From Panulirus ornatus (Eukaryota; Arthropoda; Malacostraca; Decapoda; Palinuridae): a stretch of DNA of 64,000 nucleotides. Shown piece by piece: positions 21,663 to 33,500 of this stretch; within the stretch, counting starts at the first letter, position 1; each line of letters opens with the position of its first letter. Made by a program: the position numbers and the translations under genes. The notes beneath the pieces were generated by a model that worked only from the letters and a program-made list of their open reading frames with translations, was not told the DNA's origin and did no database searches. The stretch covers positions 52,186,868 through 52,250,867 of the forward strand of contig NC_092225.1 of the NCBI RefSeq assembly GCF_036320965.1, read 5' to 3'.

Positions 21663-21796
21663 TATTATCTTTTATTATACTTTGTCGCTTTGTCCTGCGT
21701 CAGCGAAAGGAAACAGACGAAAGAATGGCCCAACACCCACATACACATGTATATACATATACATCCACACACGCACAAATACATACTTATACATTT
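21663..21796 (-). mobile_element. Solo LINE 3' tail, antisense
   Basis: The last 130 bp or so of the LINE 3' UTR on the minus strand (TTTGTCGCTTTGTCCTGCGT, then the GGCCCAAC block and TATATACAT repeats), without any coding sequence attached. It joins at about 21797 a + strand internal LINE segment. Confidence 0.8.
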
Positions 21797-23957
21797 CAAG
21801 ATGTTTTGGAAGGAGGTAAATAAAGTGCATAAGACAAGGGAACAAATGGGAACTTCAGTAAAGGTGGCTAATGGGGAGGTGATAACAAGTAGTGGTGATG
21901 TGAGAAGGAGATGGAGTGAGTATTTTGAAGGTTTGTTGAATGTGTTTGATGATAGAGTTGCAGATATAGGGTGTTTTGGTCGAGGTGGTGTACAAAGTGA
22001 GAGGGTTATGGAGGATGATTTAGTAAACAGAGAAGAGGTAGTAAAAGCTTTGCGGAAGATGAAAGCCAGCAAGGCAGCGGGTTTCGATGGTATTGCAGTG
22101 GAATTTATTAAAAAAGGGGGTGACTGTATTGTTGACTGGTTGGTAAGGTTATTTAATGTATGTATGACTCATGGTGAGGTGCCTGAGGACTGGTGGAATG
22201 CTTGCATAGTGCCATTGCACAAAGGCAGAGGGGACAAAGGTGAGTGCTCAAATTACAGAGGTATAAGTTTGTTGAGTATTCCTGGGAAATTATATGGGAG
22301 GGTATTGATTGAGAGGGTGAAGGCATGTAAAGAGCATCAGATTGGGGAAGAGCAGTGTGGTTTCAGAAGTGGTAGAGGATGTGTGGATCAGGTGTTTGCT
22401 TTCAAGAATGTATGTGAGAAATACTTAGAAAAGCAAATGGATTTGTATGTAGCATTTATGGATCTGGAGAAGGCATATGATAAGAGTTGATAGAGATGCA
22501 CTATGGAAGGTATTAAGAATGTATGGTGTGGGAGGCAAGTCGTTAGAAGCAGTGGAAAGTTTTCATCGAGGATGTAAGGCATGTGTACGTGTAGGAAGAG
22601 AGGAAAGTGACTGGTTCTCAGTGAATGTAGGTTTGCGGCAGGGGTGTGTGATGTCTCCATGGTTGTTTAATCTGTTTATGGGTGGGGTTGTTAAGGAGGT
22701 GCATGCAAGAGTTTTGGAAAGAGGGGCAAGTATGCAGTCTGTTGTGGATGAGAGAGCTTGGGAAGTGAGTCAGTTGTTGTTCGCTGATGATACAGCGCTG
22801 GTGGCTGATTCATGTGAGAAACTGCAGAAGCTGGTGACTGAGTTTGGCAAAGTGTGTGAAAGAAGAAAGTTGAGAGTAAATGTGAATAAGAGCAAGGTTA
22901 TTAGGTACAGTGGGGTTGAGGGTCAAGTCAAATGGGAGGTAAGTTTGAATAGAGAAAAACTGGAGGAAGTGAAGTGTTTTAGATGTCTGGGAGTGGATTT
23001 GGCATCAGATGGAACCATGGAAGTGGAAGTGAATCATAGGGTGGGGGAAGGGGCGAAAATTCTGGGAGCCTTGAAGAATGTGTGGAAGTCGAGAACATTA
23101 TCTCGGAAAGCAAAAATGGGTATGTTTGAAGGAATAGTGGTTCCAACAATGTTGTATGGTTGCGAGGCGTGGGCTATGGATAGGGTTGTGCAGAGGAGGG
23201 TGAATGTGCTGGAAATAAGATGTTTGAGGACAATATTTGGTGTGAGGTGGTTTGATCGAGTAAGTAATAATAAGGTAAGAGAGATGTGTGGTAATAAAAA
23301 GTGTGGTTGAGAGAGCAGAAGAGAGTGTTTTGAAATGGTTTGGTCACGGAGATAATGAGTGAGGCAAGATTGGCCAATAGGATATATGTGTCAGAGGTGG
23401 AGGGAACGAGAAGTGGGAGACCGAATTGGAGGTGGAAAGATGGAGTGAAAAAGATTTTGAGTGATCGGGGCCTGAACATGCAGGAGGGTGAAAGGTGTGC
23501 AAGGAATAGAGTGAATTGGAATGATGTGGTATACCGGGGTCGGTGTGCTGTCAATGGATTAAACCAGGGCATGTGAAGCATCTGGGGTGAACCATGGAAA
23601 GTTCTGTGGGGCCTGGATGTGGGAGCTGTGGTTTCGGTGCATTATTACATGACAGCTAGAGTCTGAGAGTGAATGAATGGGGCCTTTGTTGTCTTCCTAG
23701 TGCTACCTCGCACACATGAGGGGGAAGAGGGGGTTATTTGATGTGGCAGGGTGGTGATGGGAATGAATAAAGGCAGATAGTATGAATTATGTACATGTGT
23801 ATATATGTATATGTCTGTGTGTATATATATATGTATAGGTATGTGTATTTGCGTGTGTGGATGTGTATGTATATACATGTGTATGTGGGAGGGTTTTCTT
23901 TTGTCTGTTTCCTTGCGCTACCTCGCTAATGCGGGAGACAGCGACAAAGCAAAATAA
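21797..23957 (+). mobile_element. RTE-like LINE, group B, 5'-truncated
   Basis: Starts at codons for KMFWKEVNKVHKTREQ and includes RT, C-terminal block, long 3' UTR and tail. Frames: up to 22490 (RT fingers and motif A, ending YDKS at a +1 A insertion in GATAAGAGTTG), 22477-23310 (motif B, FADD, NKSKVI, to REMCGNKK), and 23340-23576 (C-terminus ending VNGLNQGM). A base is lost near 23303 and a few bases near 23345. The tail ends in AAATAAATATATAAC. Confidence 0.9.
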
Positions 23958-23974
23958 ATAAATATATAACATTT

Positions 23975-26722
23975 TAACATACACATATATATGTATACAT
24001 ACACAGACATAATACATATATAACACATGTACAGAATTCATACTAGCTGCCTTCATTCATTCCCGTTGCCACCCCTCCACACATGAAATGACAATCCCCT
24101 CCCCCCCGCATGCGCATGAGGTAGCTCTAGGAAAAGACACAAATGCCACATTCGTTCACACTCAGTCTCTAGCTGTCATGTGTAATGCACCGAAGCCACA
24201 GCTCCCTTTCCACATCCAAGCCCCTGCAAAACTTTCCATGGTTTACCCCAGACGCTTCACATGCCCTGGTTCAATCCACTGACAGCATGTCGACCCTGGT
24301 ATACCACAACGTTCCAATTCACTCTATTCCTTGCATGCCTTTCACCTTCCTGTATGTTCAGGCCCCAACTGCTCAAAATCTTTTTCACTCCATCCTTCCT
24401 TCTCCAATTTGGTGTCCCACTTCTCCTCGTTCCCTCCACCTTTGACACATATATCCTCTTTGTCAATCTTACCGCACTCATTCTCTCCATGTGACCAAAC
24501 CATTTCAATACACCCTCTTCTGCTCTCTCAACCTCACATCTCATTAAACCTTTCATTACTTACTCGATCAAACCACCACATACCACGTATTGTCCTCAAA
24601 CATTTCATTTCCAACACATCCACCCTCCTTTGCACAACCCTATCTATAGCCCATGCCTCACAACCATATAATACTGTTGGAACCACTATTCCTTCAAACA
24701 TACCCATTTTTGCTCTCCGACATAACATTCACACCTTCCACACATCCTTCAACACTCCCAGAACCTTCACCCCCTCCCCCACCCTGTGACTCACTTCAAC
24801 TTCCATGGTTCCATCTGCTGCTATATCCTTTCCCAGATATTTAAAACACTTCGCTTTCTCCAGTTTTTCTCCTTTCAAACTTGCCTCCCAATCAACTTGC
24901 CCCTTAACCCTACTGAACCTAATAATCTTGCTCTTCACATATACTCTCAGCTGTCTTCCTTCACACACTTTACCAAACTCAGTCACCAACTTCTCTGAAG
25001 CAGTTTCTCATCCGAATCAGCTTCCAGCACTGTATCATCGGTGAACAACAACTGACTCACTTCCCAAGCCCTCTCATCCACAACAGACTGCATACTTGCC
25101 CCTCTCGCCAAAACTCTTGCATTCACCCCCCTAACAACCCCATCCATAAACAAATTGAGCAACCATGGGGACATTACGCACCCCTGCCACAAACCAACAT
25201 TCACTGGGAACCAATCACTTTCCTCTCTCCCTACTCATACACAAGCTTTACATCCTCGATAAAAACTTTTCACTGCTTCTAGCAACTTACCTCCCACATC
25301 ATATACTCATAATACATTCCACAGAGCATCTCTATCACCTCAGTCATATGCCTTCTCCATAACCATAAATGCTATATATAAATCCATCTGTTTTTATAAG
25401 TATTTCTCACATACATTCTTCAAAGCAAACACCTGATCCATACATCCTCTACCACTTCTGAAGCTACACTGCCCTTCCCCAATCTGATGCTCCGTACATG
25501 CCTTTACCCTCTCAATCAATACCTTCCCATATAATTTCAGGAATAATTAACAAACTTATACCTCTGTAATTTGAACACTCACCTTTATCCCCTTTGCCAA
25601 TGTGCAATATTACTATGCATGCATTCTGCCAATCCTCAGGCACTTCACAATGAACCATACATACAGGGAATATCCTCACAAACCAGTCAACAACACAGTC
25701 ACCCCCTTTTATAATACATTCCACTGCAATACCTTTTATAATACATTCCACTGCAATACCATTCAAACCTGCCGCCTTGCCAGCTTTCATCTTCCGCAAA
25801 GCTTTCACTTCCTCTTCTCTGTTTACCAAACCATTCTCCCTGACCCTCTCACTTCGCACACCATCTCGACCAAAACACCCTATATCTGCCACTCTGTTAT
25901 CACACACATTCAACAAACCTTCAAAATAATCAGTGCATCTTCTCACTTCACCACTACTTGTTATTCCCTCCCCATTAGCCCCCTTCACCAATGTTCCAAT
26001 TTGTTCTCTTACCTTATGCACTTTATTTACCTCCTTCCAAAACATCTTTTTTTTCTCTCTGAAATTTAATGATACTCTCTCACCCCAACTCTCATTTGTC
26101 CTCTTTTTCACCTCATGCTTCTTTCTCTTGACCTCCTGTCTCTCTTTTATACATCTCCCAGTCATTCGCACTACTTCCAGGCAAAAATCGTCCAAATGCC
26201 TCTCTCTCTTCTCTTTCACTAACAATCTTACTTTTTCATCCCACCACTCACTACCCTTCCTAATCTGCCCACCTCCCACCTTTCTCATGCCACAACCACA
26301 TTTTGTGAAAGCCATCATTGCTTCCCTAAATACATCCCATTCCTTCCCCACTTTCCTTGTCATTTGCTCTCACCTTTTGCCATTCTGCACTCAATCTCTC
26401 TTGGTACTTCCTCACACAAGTCTCCTTTCCAAGCTCACTTACTCTCACCACTCTCTTCACCCCAGCGTTCTCCCTTCTTTTCTGAAACCTCTACAAATCT
26501 TCACCTTTGCTTCCACAAGATAATGATCAGACATCCCTCCAGTTGCCCCTCTCAGCACATTAACATCCAAAAGTCTCTCTTTTACATGCCAATCACTTAA
26601 CACATAATCCAGTAATGCTCTCTGGCTATCTCTCCTACATACATCTGTATACTTAGGTACATCTCTCTTTTTAAACCAGGTATTCCCAATCACCAGTCCT
26701 TTTTCAGCACACAAATCTACAC
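23975..26722 (-). mobile_element. RTE-like LINE, older group B copy, 3' portion
   Basis: Minus-strand copy. Group B type 3' UTR runs from 23975 to about 24180, then the C-terminal block (24257-24556 and 24534-24728 frames), RT remnants and linker (25512-26363 frame with WWDEKVRLLVKEKRE). The distal endonuclease (26457-26744 frame, with LDYVLSD, MSDHYLVEAKV) follows up to 26722 in codons for VDLCAEKG. The frame is broken many times; for example, a 27-bp duplication near 25715-25755 repeats GIAVECIIK. The terminal GC-rich tail is missing. The element continues at 27060 beyond an insertion. Confidence 0.9.
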
Positions 26723-27058
26723 GACAGCTAGAGACTGAGTGCAAATGACTGTGGCCTTTGTTGTCTTTTCCTAGTGCTACCTTGCACGCGCACGGTGGGA
26801 GAGGGTGCTATTTCATGGGTGGCGAGGTGGTTACAGGAATGGATGAAGGCAGCAAGTAATAATATGTACATGTGTATATATGTCTTTGTATGTATATGTA
26901 TGTATACATTGAAATATATAGGTATGTACATGTGCGTGTGTGGGCGTTTGTGGATATACATGTGTATGTGGGTGGGTTGGGCCATTCTTTCGTTTGTTTC
27001 CTTGCGCTACCTCACTGACACGGGAGACAGCAACTAAGTATAATAAAATCATAATAAT
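26723..27058 (+). mobile_element. LINE 3'-UTR-only insertion nested in an older copy
   Basis: A + strand fragment starts at ACAGCTAGAGACTGAGTGC in the group B 3' UTR and runs through the GGTTGGGCCATTCTTTCG block and GC-rich tail to AAGTATAATAAAATCATAAT. The host element reads continuously across it: codons ending ...AAATCTAC resume as (T)ACAAGCTCTTCACC at about 27060, leaving at most 2-3 bp of target duplication. It is an extreme 5' truncation of about 335 bp. Confidence 0.85.
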
Positions 27059-27059
27059 A

Positions 27060-27755
27060 ACTGTACAAGCTCTTCACCATTTCCATTTACAACACTGAAC
27101 ACCCCATGTACACAAATTATACCCTCAACTGCCACATTACTCACCTTTGCATTTAAATCACCCATCACTATAACCTGGTCTCATGCATCAAAGCTGCTAA
27201 CACACTCACTCAGCTGCTCCCAAAACACCTGCCTCTCATGATCTTTCTTCTCATGACCAGGTGCATAGGCACCACTAATCACCCATCTCTCTCCATCCAC
27301 TTTCAATTTTACCCTTATCAATCTAGAGTGTACTTTCTTACACTCTATCACACACTCCCACAACTCCTGCTTCAGGAGTAGTGCTACTCCTTCCTTTGCT
27401 CGTCATCTTACCAACCCCTGACTTTACTCCCGAGACATTCCCAAACCACTCTTCCCCTTTACCCTTGAGCTTTGTTTCACTCAGAGCCAAAACATCTAGG
27501 TTCCTTTCCTCAAACATACTACCTATCTCCTTTTTTCTCATCTTGGTTACATCCACAAACATTTAGACACCCTAATCTGAGCCTTCAGGGAGGATGAGCA
27601 CGGCCTGCATGACTCGTTCTTCTGTTTCCCCTTTTAGAAAGTTAAATACAAGGAGGGAAGGGTTTCTAGCCCCCCACTCCTGCCCCCTTTAATCGCCTTC
27701 TATGAGACGTGGGGAATACATGGGAAGTATTCTTTCTCCCCTATCCCCTATCTAT
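27060..27755 (-). mobile_element. RTE-like LINE, older group B copy, 5' portion
   Basis: Continuation of the 23975-26722 element: proximal endonuclease on the minus strand (frames 27181-27363 with SGAYAPGHEKKDHERQVFWE and 27338-27562 with MFEERNLDVLALSETKLKGK), then the 5' UTR and the head at about 27755 (CTTTCTCCCCTATCCCCTAT). Together with the other portion this is a near-complete copy of about 3.4 kb, ending about 150 bp upstream of an ATXN10 exon. Confidence 0.9.
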
Positions 27756-27904
27756 ATGAAGGAATAGATGATGTGCTTTAATGTACATGGTAGTACTTAA
27801 TCAAGTAGGCAAATTATCCTTACTTATACAGTATATAATTTCATGAATTATTTGTTTATATGCAATAAATCACTTTCAGGAATGACTGCTGGATTTTCCT
27901 TCAG

Positions 27905-28147
27905 AATACAGTTACCACTCATCTTCACTATGATAACAAAGTGTATAATTTTGCAGATTTATTGCGATGTATGACTGACATTGGAAAGCTTGGGGGGAAT
28001 GCCTTCACACCTTTGGACAGATTCTCTGATTTGAGTGATGAAGAAAAGATGGCCAGTGCTAAAACTCATCCTGCTTTTGGCTTCAAGTGTGATCTCATTA
28101 GGCTTATTGCAAGCCTTGTTTATCGACATAGAGACAATCAAGATCAG
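27905..28147 (+). CDS. ATXN10: Ataxin-10, exon with start of the C-terminal domain
   Basis: The frame reads HYDNKVYNFADLLRCMTDIG, then an acidic insert (FSDLSDEEKMAS), then FGFKCDLIRLIASLVYRHRD and NQDQ. The segment GFK..LIRLI.(S/N)L.Y....NQD is the hallmark start of the ataxin-10 C-terminal domain, so this exon identifies the gene. The donor is CAG|GTCAGA at 28147/28148, phase 0. Two usable acceptors lie 7 nt apart, TTTTCCTTCAG at 27904 and AATACAG at 27911; each is in phase with one of the alternative donors of the preceding exon. A third AG at 27879 is also open but gives no phase match. Ataxin-10 is a cytoplasmic helical-repeat protein linked to neuronal survival and cytokinesis in vertebrates. 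Confidence 0.9.
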
Positions 28148-28952
28148 GTCAGAGTGAAACAGAAATATTGAGTAATGCTCTCATTATGAATAAAATGTTT
28201 GTTACGTTTCAAGTGTAGAGTTATAGTATATACTGTATTTCAGCCCAAAGTATCTTCAAGGAGGACATATTTGATATTCATTGAGATTGTATGAATTAAA
28301 TTTGGTTTACAGTTATTTAAAGAGTTTTAAATCATGTTTTTTTTCAAGTGAACAAGATGCAAGAAATTCACTGAATTTGAATGGTAAGAAGAATAAGAAA
28401 TAGGTATGGATATGTAAGGGTGACTGATATTTTAGAGGAAAGCAAAAACGACACTTAAATTTACATAAATTTCACGACTAAACAATTAAATCATGTAACT
28501 CCAGGAGTCTTTTTATGGGGCACATGCAGCTGTGAAGCTTTACTTCATATGGGACAGGGTAAGGTAGCCTCCTTTAGGGCAGGAAGGCCCTTGAAGATGC
28601 CATACCTTTTTCTATCTGCTGATGATAATACACACAGGTTCTGGGAATACCTAGGACTGAATATATAAAGCAGTCCTTTTGCTTTAGATGTGTGTCCTTT
28701 GAAAACTAGGGTAATTAGAATAGTCTGTTTACTTCAAAAAGTCTCATAATGATAATTAATTATCAATCATTCTTCTGACTGAAGCTAAAAGAAAAAAACA
28801 TTTTTCTTTCAATAAGAACTCCCAAACCTGCAGTTTGTAATACTTAAAATCATGACTTTTTTTTTCAACAAATTCATTGGCAAAAAGACTGACATACCTC
28901 ATAATTGCTGAAGCAGAGAATATATTTATCAACATTTTTTTCTCTTTTATCA
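28148..28952. other. ATXN10 intron, nothing recognised
   Basis: Intron between the two clearest ATXN10 exons. No gene or recognised repeat before the short element at 28953. Confidence 0.6.
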
Positions 28953-29160
28953 TTGAGGATAGGATAGAAAGAATACCATCCCTGTATTTCCCGCTTGTTA
29001 TAGGAAGTAACTACTAGGGGCAGGAATAGGGGTTGATCATCCTCCCTTGCTGTATCATTTTGTTCCAGAAGGAACAGGGGAAGAAGCCATGAGAGGATTT
29101 TTCCTTAAAAGCTTATTTGTCTGTTCCTAACACTACCTTGTTATGGCAAGAAATGGTAAC
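28953..29160 (+). mobile_element. Old copy of the short LINE-derived element
   Basis: The order of blocks matches 12848-13087: GAGGATAGGATAGAAAGAAT, a C-rich block near 28975, TAGGAAGTAACTACTAGGGGC (head), GAAGGAACAGGGGAAGAAGCC, then CTGTTCCTAACACTACCTTG and GGCAAGAAATGGTAACA (tail). Divergence is much higher than between the two young copies, so the short element and its head-plus-tail layout are old. It lies inside the last ATXN10 intron. Confidence 0.75.
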
Positions 29161-29454
29161 ACATTAAATGAAAGGAAATGAGTTTTATTTATCAGAATTC
29201 ATTGCTATCAGTGCTCAAGAGATTAAAGTAGCTTGCATTTCACAAAACAGATAAGGATGTTTGAAACATGGCAAAAAAATTTTCCCATTATGATGTGCTC
29301 ATTTTAAGAGTGGAACCTCTAACTATACCCTCAGCTTACTCCTATAAAGGTTCAGAAGTTTTACCTTAGTACCAGTAGTTATGTTTTATATGTGTTGATA
29401 CATTTTTTCAAAAACATCATAGCCTGAAATGCCCTCCTTTATATTCTTTTGTAG

Positions 29455-29727
29455 ATTCGAGAGCTTGGTGGTGTACTGCTACTTTTGGAAAGTTCACAGT
29501 TTGATGCTAGAAATCCACTGATAAAAGAAGCTTCTATTTTTGCTCTGCGTAACCTCTTGGAAGGCAACTTAGAAAATCAGCATTTGGTGAAAGAACTGAA
29601 ACTGGAGGGTGTTAAAGAGAGTCCAGCTCTGCAGGAACTTGGTCTACAAGTAGTACGTGAAGAGAATCGGATAAGAGTAGTACAAAGGTCACAATCTCCT
29701 CTTCCTGAAGAAGATGCTGAGCTCTAA
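29455..29727 (+). CDS. ATXN10: Ataxin-10, terminal coding exon
   Basis: After TTCTTTTGTAG (AG 29453-29454) the phase-0 frame reads IRELGGVLLLLESSQFDARN, PLIKEASIFALRNLLEGNLE and NQHLVKELKLEGV. This is the end of the ataxin-10 C-terminal domain, whose usual pattern is (L)GI.L.L..C..D..NPF..EW.I.A(I/L)RNL.E.N..NQ. A variable tail follows, ending SPLPEEDAEL at TAA 29725-29727. The acidic, proline-containing tail after the domain is typical in being unconserved. Joined to the previous exon the domain is uninterrupted, so the gene is likely intact here despite the crowded introns. Confidence 0.92.
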   Translation: MRELGGVLLLLESSQFDARNPLIKEASIFALRNLLEGNLENQHLVKELKLEGVKESPALQELGLQVVREENRIRVVQRSQSPLPEEDAEL

Positions 29728-30559
29728 GCTTGGTTTTAAGAACAGCATATTCAAAATATCATAGATGCTAGCTGCAGTTTACAGTGGCTTTATCTTTACC
29801 ATCTTAGTCTGGCCTTTATCAGTATTGCAAAATTCAAACAATCTCTTATAATCTTTTTGATCTACTCCAATGGTAATACTTTAATCACTTTAGATTTTTT
29901 ATACTGGCAGAGTGTGAGGAAAAATCTTTTGAATTATATAATAAGATGATTTAGAAAAGACATATACAGTACTAAAACTTTAGCCACCATAACTTTGACT
30001 TCATGTATTCTTAAATAGGCAAGCCTTTTCATGATATTCAGTATTTCTAATGGCCAAAAGATTATATTGTTTTCTCAGTGAAATGTTACTACAAATATAA
30101 CCTCTTTATGTCAAACACTATGTTATATAGCATCAAATATATGCATATATTTCAGAGGAGGTGTTACTGGGCTCCACCTGTTTGAGGTTACACCATAAGT
30201 GAAAAGTCACCTTTGGCGAGGCTGTATCACTGGGAGTACAGTCTCGTCAAAGAACTCACTCCAAAGGAGTCTGCATTTTGCTACTACTGGAAGTAATATA
30301 GCCTTAAGTGAAAGGAGCCTTTACAAAGGTCTTGGATAACAACAAAACTCATAAAAATTAGTCCATGGGTAATTTATAGGTAAATATTCCAGGGGAAGAG
30401 GATACAAACTTTCTACTGAACTTCTCCTTTGTAGATAACTAGGTATCTATATTAATTTATGAATAGGTGAATTAATTGGAGGAAAATTTTACTAAAATAT
30501 TTTTTCTTCTGGAATGAGATTACTAACATAATTTCTGAAATTAATACATTAAAACATTT
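29728..30559 (+). other. ATXN10 3' UTR / 3' flank
   Basis: AT-rich sequence after the stop codon. I see no AATAAA; an ATTAAA lies at about 30548-30553 and is the only near-canonical polyadenylation hexamer noticed, so the end of the transcript is unresolved. A strong hairpin lies at 30211-30252 (separate entry). An old LINE copy starts at about 30560. Confidence 0.45.
30211..30252 (+). other. Hairpin in ATXN10 3' UTR or flank
   Basis: CTTTGGCGAGGCTGTA (30211-30226) and TACAGTCTCGTCAAAG (30237-30252) are inverted over 16 positions. The two non-Watson-Crick positions would be G-U pairs in + strand RNA. The loop is 10 nt. It may be part of an unrecognised repeat. Confidence 0.55.
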
Positions 30560-33500
30560 TCCCAAGAGTGGGCCCCCCTTTATTTCAATTTCTAAAATAA
30601 GGAACAAAAGGAGGAGTCAAACAGGAAGTGCTCATCCTCTTCGAAGGCTCAAGATGGGGTGTCTAAACTCTGTGTGGATGTAACCAGAATGAGAAGAAAG
30701 GAAGGATAGGTAGTATGTTTGAGGAAAGAAACCTTTATGTTCCGGCTCTGTGAAACAAAGCACAAGGGTAAAGGGAAAGAATGGTTTGCAAATGTTTTAG
30801 TAGTAAAGCCAGGGATTGGTGGGAGAACATGAGATAAGGAAGAGGTAGCACTACTGAAGCATGAGTTGTGGAATTGTTTGATAGATTGAAAGGAAGTAAA
30901 TTTTAGATTCATGTGGGTATAAATTAAATTGGATGATAAAGTGTGGGTGATCATAGTGATTAAGCTCCTGGCCATGAGATGTAAGATCATGAGAGGCAAG
31001 TGTTTAGATAGCAGCTAAGTGAGCATGTCAGCAGTTTTGATGTAAAACACCAGGTATTATTGATTAAAGACAAAGGTGAGTAATGTGGCAGTTGAGGGTA
31101 TAATTGAGGGTGTAGGGTAATCAGTGTTGTGAACAGAAAAGCTTAACAACTGGTGAAGTTGTGTGCTAAAAAAGTTCTGATAACTGAGAATACTTAGTTT
31201 GAAAAGAGGAACTTACACCATGTGTGTGTGAGTAGGAGAGATGGTCAATGGGCATTATTGGATTAATTGATATATCCTGTGGAGGCAAGGGTAAAGATTT
31301 ATAAAGGTTTTTGGAAAAGAGGAAAGAGTGGTGAGCATAACTGATCTTGGAATAGAAACTTTCTTGAAGAAATACGAAGAAAGATTAAGTGTAGAATAGT
31401 AAAAGGTGAAAGTAAATGAAACAAGGTGAGGGGGTGAAGAATGGGAAGTATTTTGGGAAGTAGTTTAGTTCTGGCATGTGCAAGAGATGCATGTGGCATA
31501 CAAAAGGTGTGAGGTGGGAACAGTAGAAAGGGGAGTGAGTGGTGGGGTGAAGTTGTTAGAAAAAGAGAAAAAGGCATTTGTACTTACAGGGAAGAAGTGC
31601 AAACAACTGAGGGATGTATAAGAAAAAGTGGCAGGAGGTCAAGAGGAAGGTGCAGAGGTTGAAAAAGAGGGCAAATGAGAGTTAGGGTGAGCGAGTATCA
31701 GTGCACTTTATGGACAATAAGATGATGTTTTGGAAGAGGTAAATAATGTGCAAAAAACAAGAGAACTACTAGGAGCTTTGATAAAGTGGGCAAAAAGGGA
31801 TAGTGATAACAAGTAGCAATTAAATGAGGAGATGGAGTATTCTGAAGGACTGTGGCATGTTTTTGACAACAAAGAGGAAAATGGGTCAAGGTGGTATGTG
31901 AAGTGAAAGAGTCAAGGAGGATAGTTTAGTGAAGAGAGGTGATGAAAACCTTGTGTAAGATGAAATGTGGCAAAGTGGCTGACATGGATAGTATTACAGT
32001 TGAATTTATTGAGGAAGGGGGCAACTGTGCTGTTAACTGGTTGGTAAGGATTTTCAATGTTTGTTTAGATCATGGTGAGGTGCCTTAGGATTGGCACAAT
32101 GCACGTTTAGTGCCATCGTATAAAGGCACGGGGGATAAAGGTGAGTGTTTAAACTACATATATATAAGTTTGACGAGTATACCTGATAAGTTGTATGGGA
32201 AGGTATTGACCGAGGGGATGAAGGCATGTACAGAGCATCAGACTGGGGAGAAGCAGTGTGATTTCAGAAGTGGTAGAGGATGTGTGGATCAGGTGTTTGC
32301 TTTAAGGAAAGTATGTAAGAAACATGGACTTGTGTGTGGCATTTATGGATCTTGAGAAAGCATATAAGGTTGATAGAGATGCTTTGTGGAAAGTCTTAAG
32401 AATATATGGTACAGTAGGAAAGCTGTTAAAAGGAGTGAGAAGTTTTTATCTTGGGTGTAAGGCATATGTACAAATAGGAAGAGAGGAAAGTGAATGGTTC
32501 CAAGTCAAGGTTGACAAATAGGAAGAGAGGAATGTGAATTGTTCCAAGTGAATGGTGGTTTGTGAATGGGTACATGTAATGCAATGGTGGATGTTCATTT
32601 TGTTTATGGATGGGGTAGTGACGGAAGTAAATGCGAGAGTTTTGTAGAGAGGTGCAAGTAAGCAGTATGAGGGGATGAGAAGGCCTGGGAAGAGTCAGTT
32701 GTTTGCTGATGATACAGCACTGGTGGCAGATTCAAGTGAGAAACTGCAGAAGTTGGTGACAGTTTGTAAGAGTGTGCGAAAGGAGAATATTGAGAGTAAA
32801 TGTGAATAAAAGTAAGTATATTAGGTTTAGAAGGGTTGAGGGACAGGTTAGTTGCAGTGTGATTTTGAATGGAGAAATATTAGCGAAAGTGAAGTGTTTT
32901 AGATACCAGGGTGGGTGAGGGGGTGAAGGTTCTAGGAATGCTGAAGAATGTGTGGAAAGAGAGAATGTTATCTGGGAGGGCAAAAATCGGTATGTTTGAG
33001 TAATTAGTAGTCCCAACAATAATATATGGATGTGAGACAAGGACTACAGATAAGGGTGTGTGGAAGAGGGTGGATGTGTTGGAAATTAATGTATGAGGAC
33101 ATTACATAATATGAGGTGGTTTGATCCAGAGTAATGAAGGTAAGAAGATTTGGTAAAAAAAAAAAAAAAAAAGTGTGGATGAGAGGGGTGAAGAGGCTGT
33201 GCTGAAATGGTTTGGATCAATAGGGAGAATCAGTGAGGAAAGGTTGAAAATGAGAATATATGTATCAGAAGTGGAGGAAACAAGGAGAATGGGGAGACCA
33301 AGCCCAAGATGGAAAGATGGAGTGAAAAAGATTTTGAGCAATCAGGGCCTGAACATGCAAGTGTGTGAAAGATATGTACAGGATATAGTGAATACTGGAA
33401 TGTTGTAGTATACTGGAGTTGACGTGCTGTCATTGGAGTGAAGCAGGGCATGTGAAGCATCTGGGATATACTATGGAAATATGAGTAGGGTCTTGTTGTG

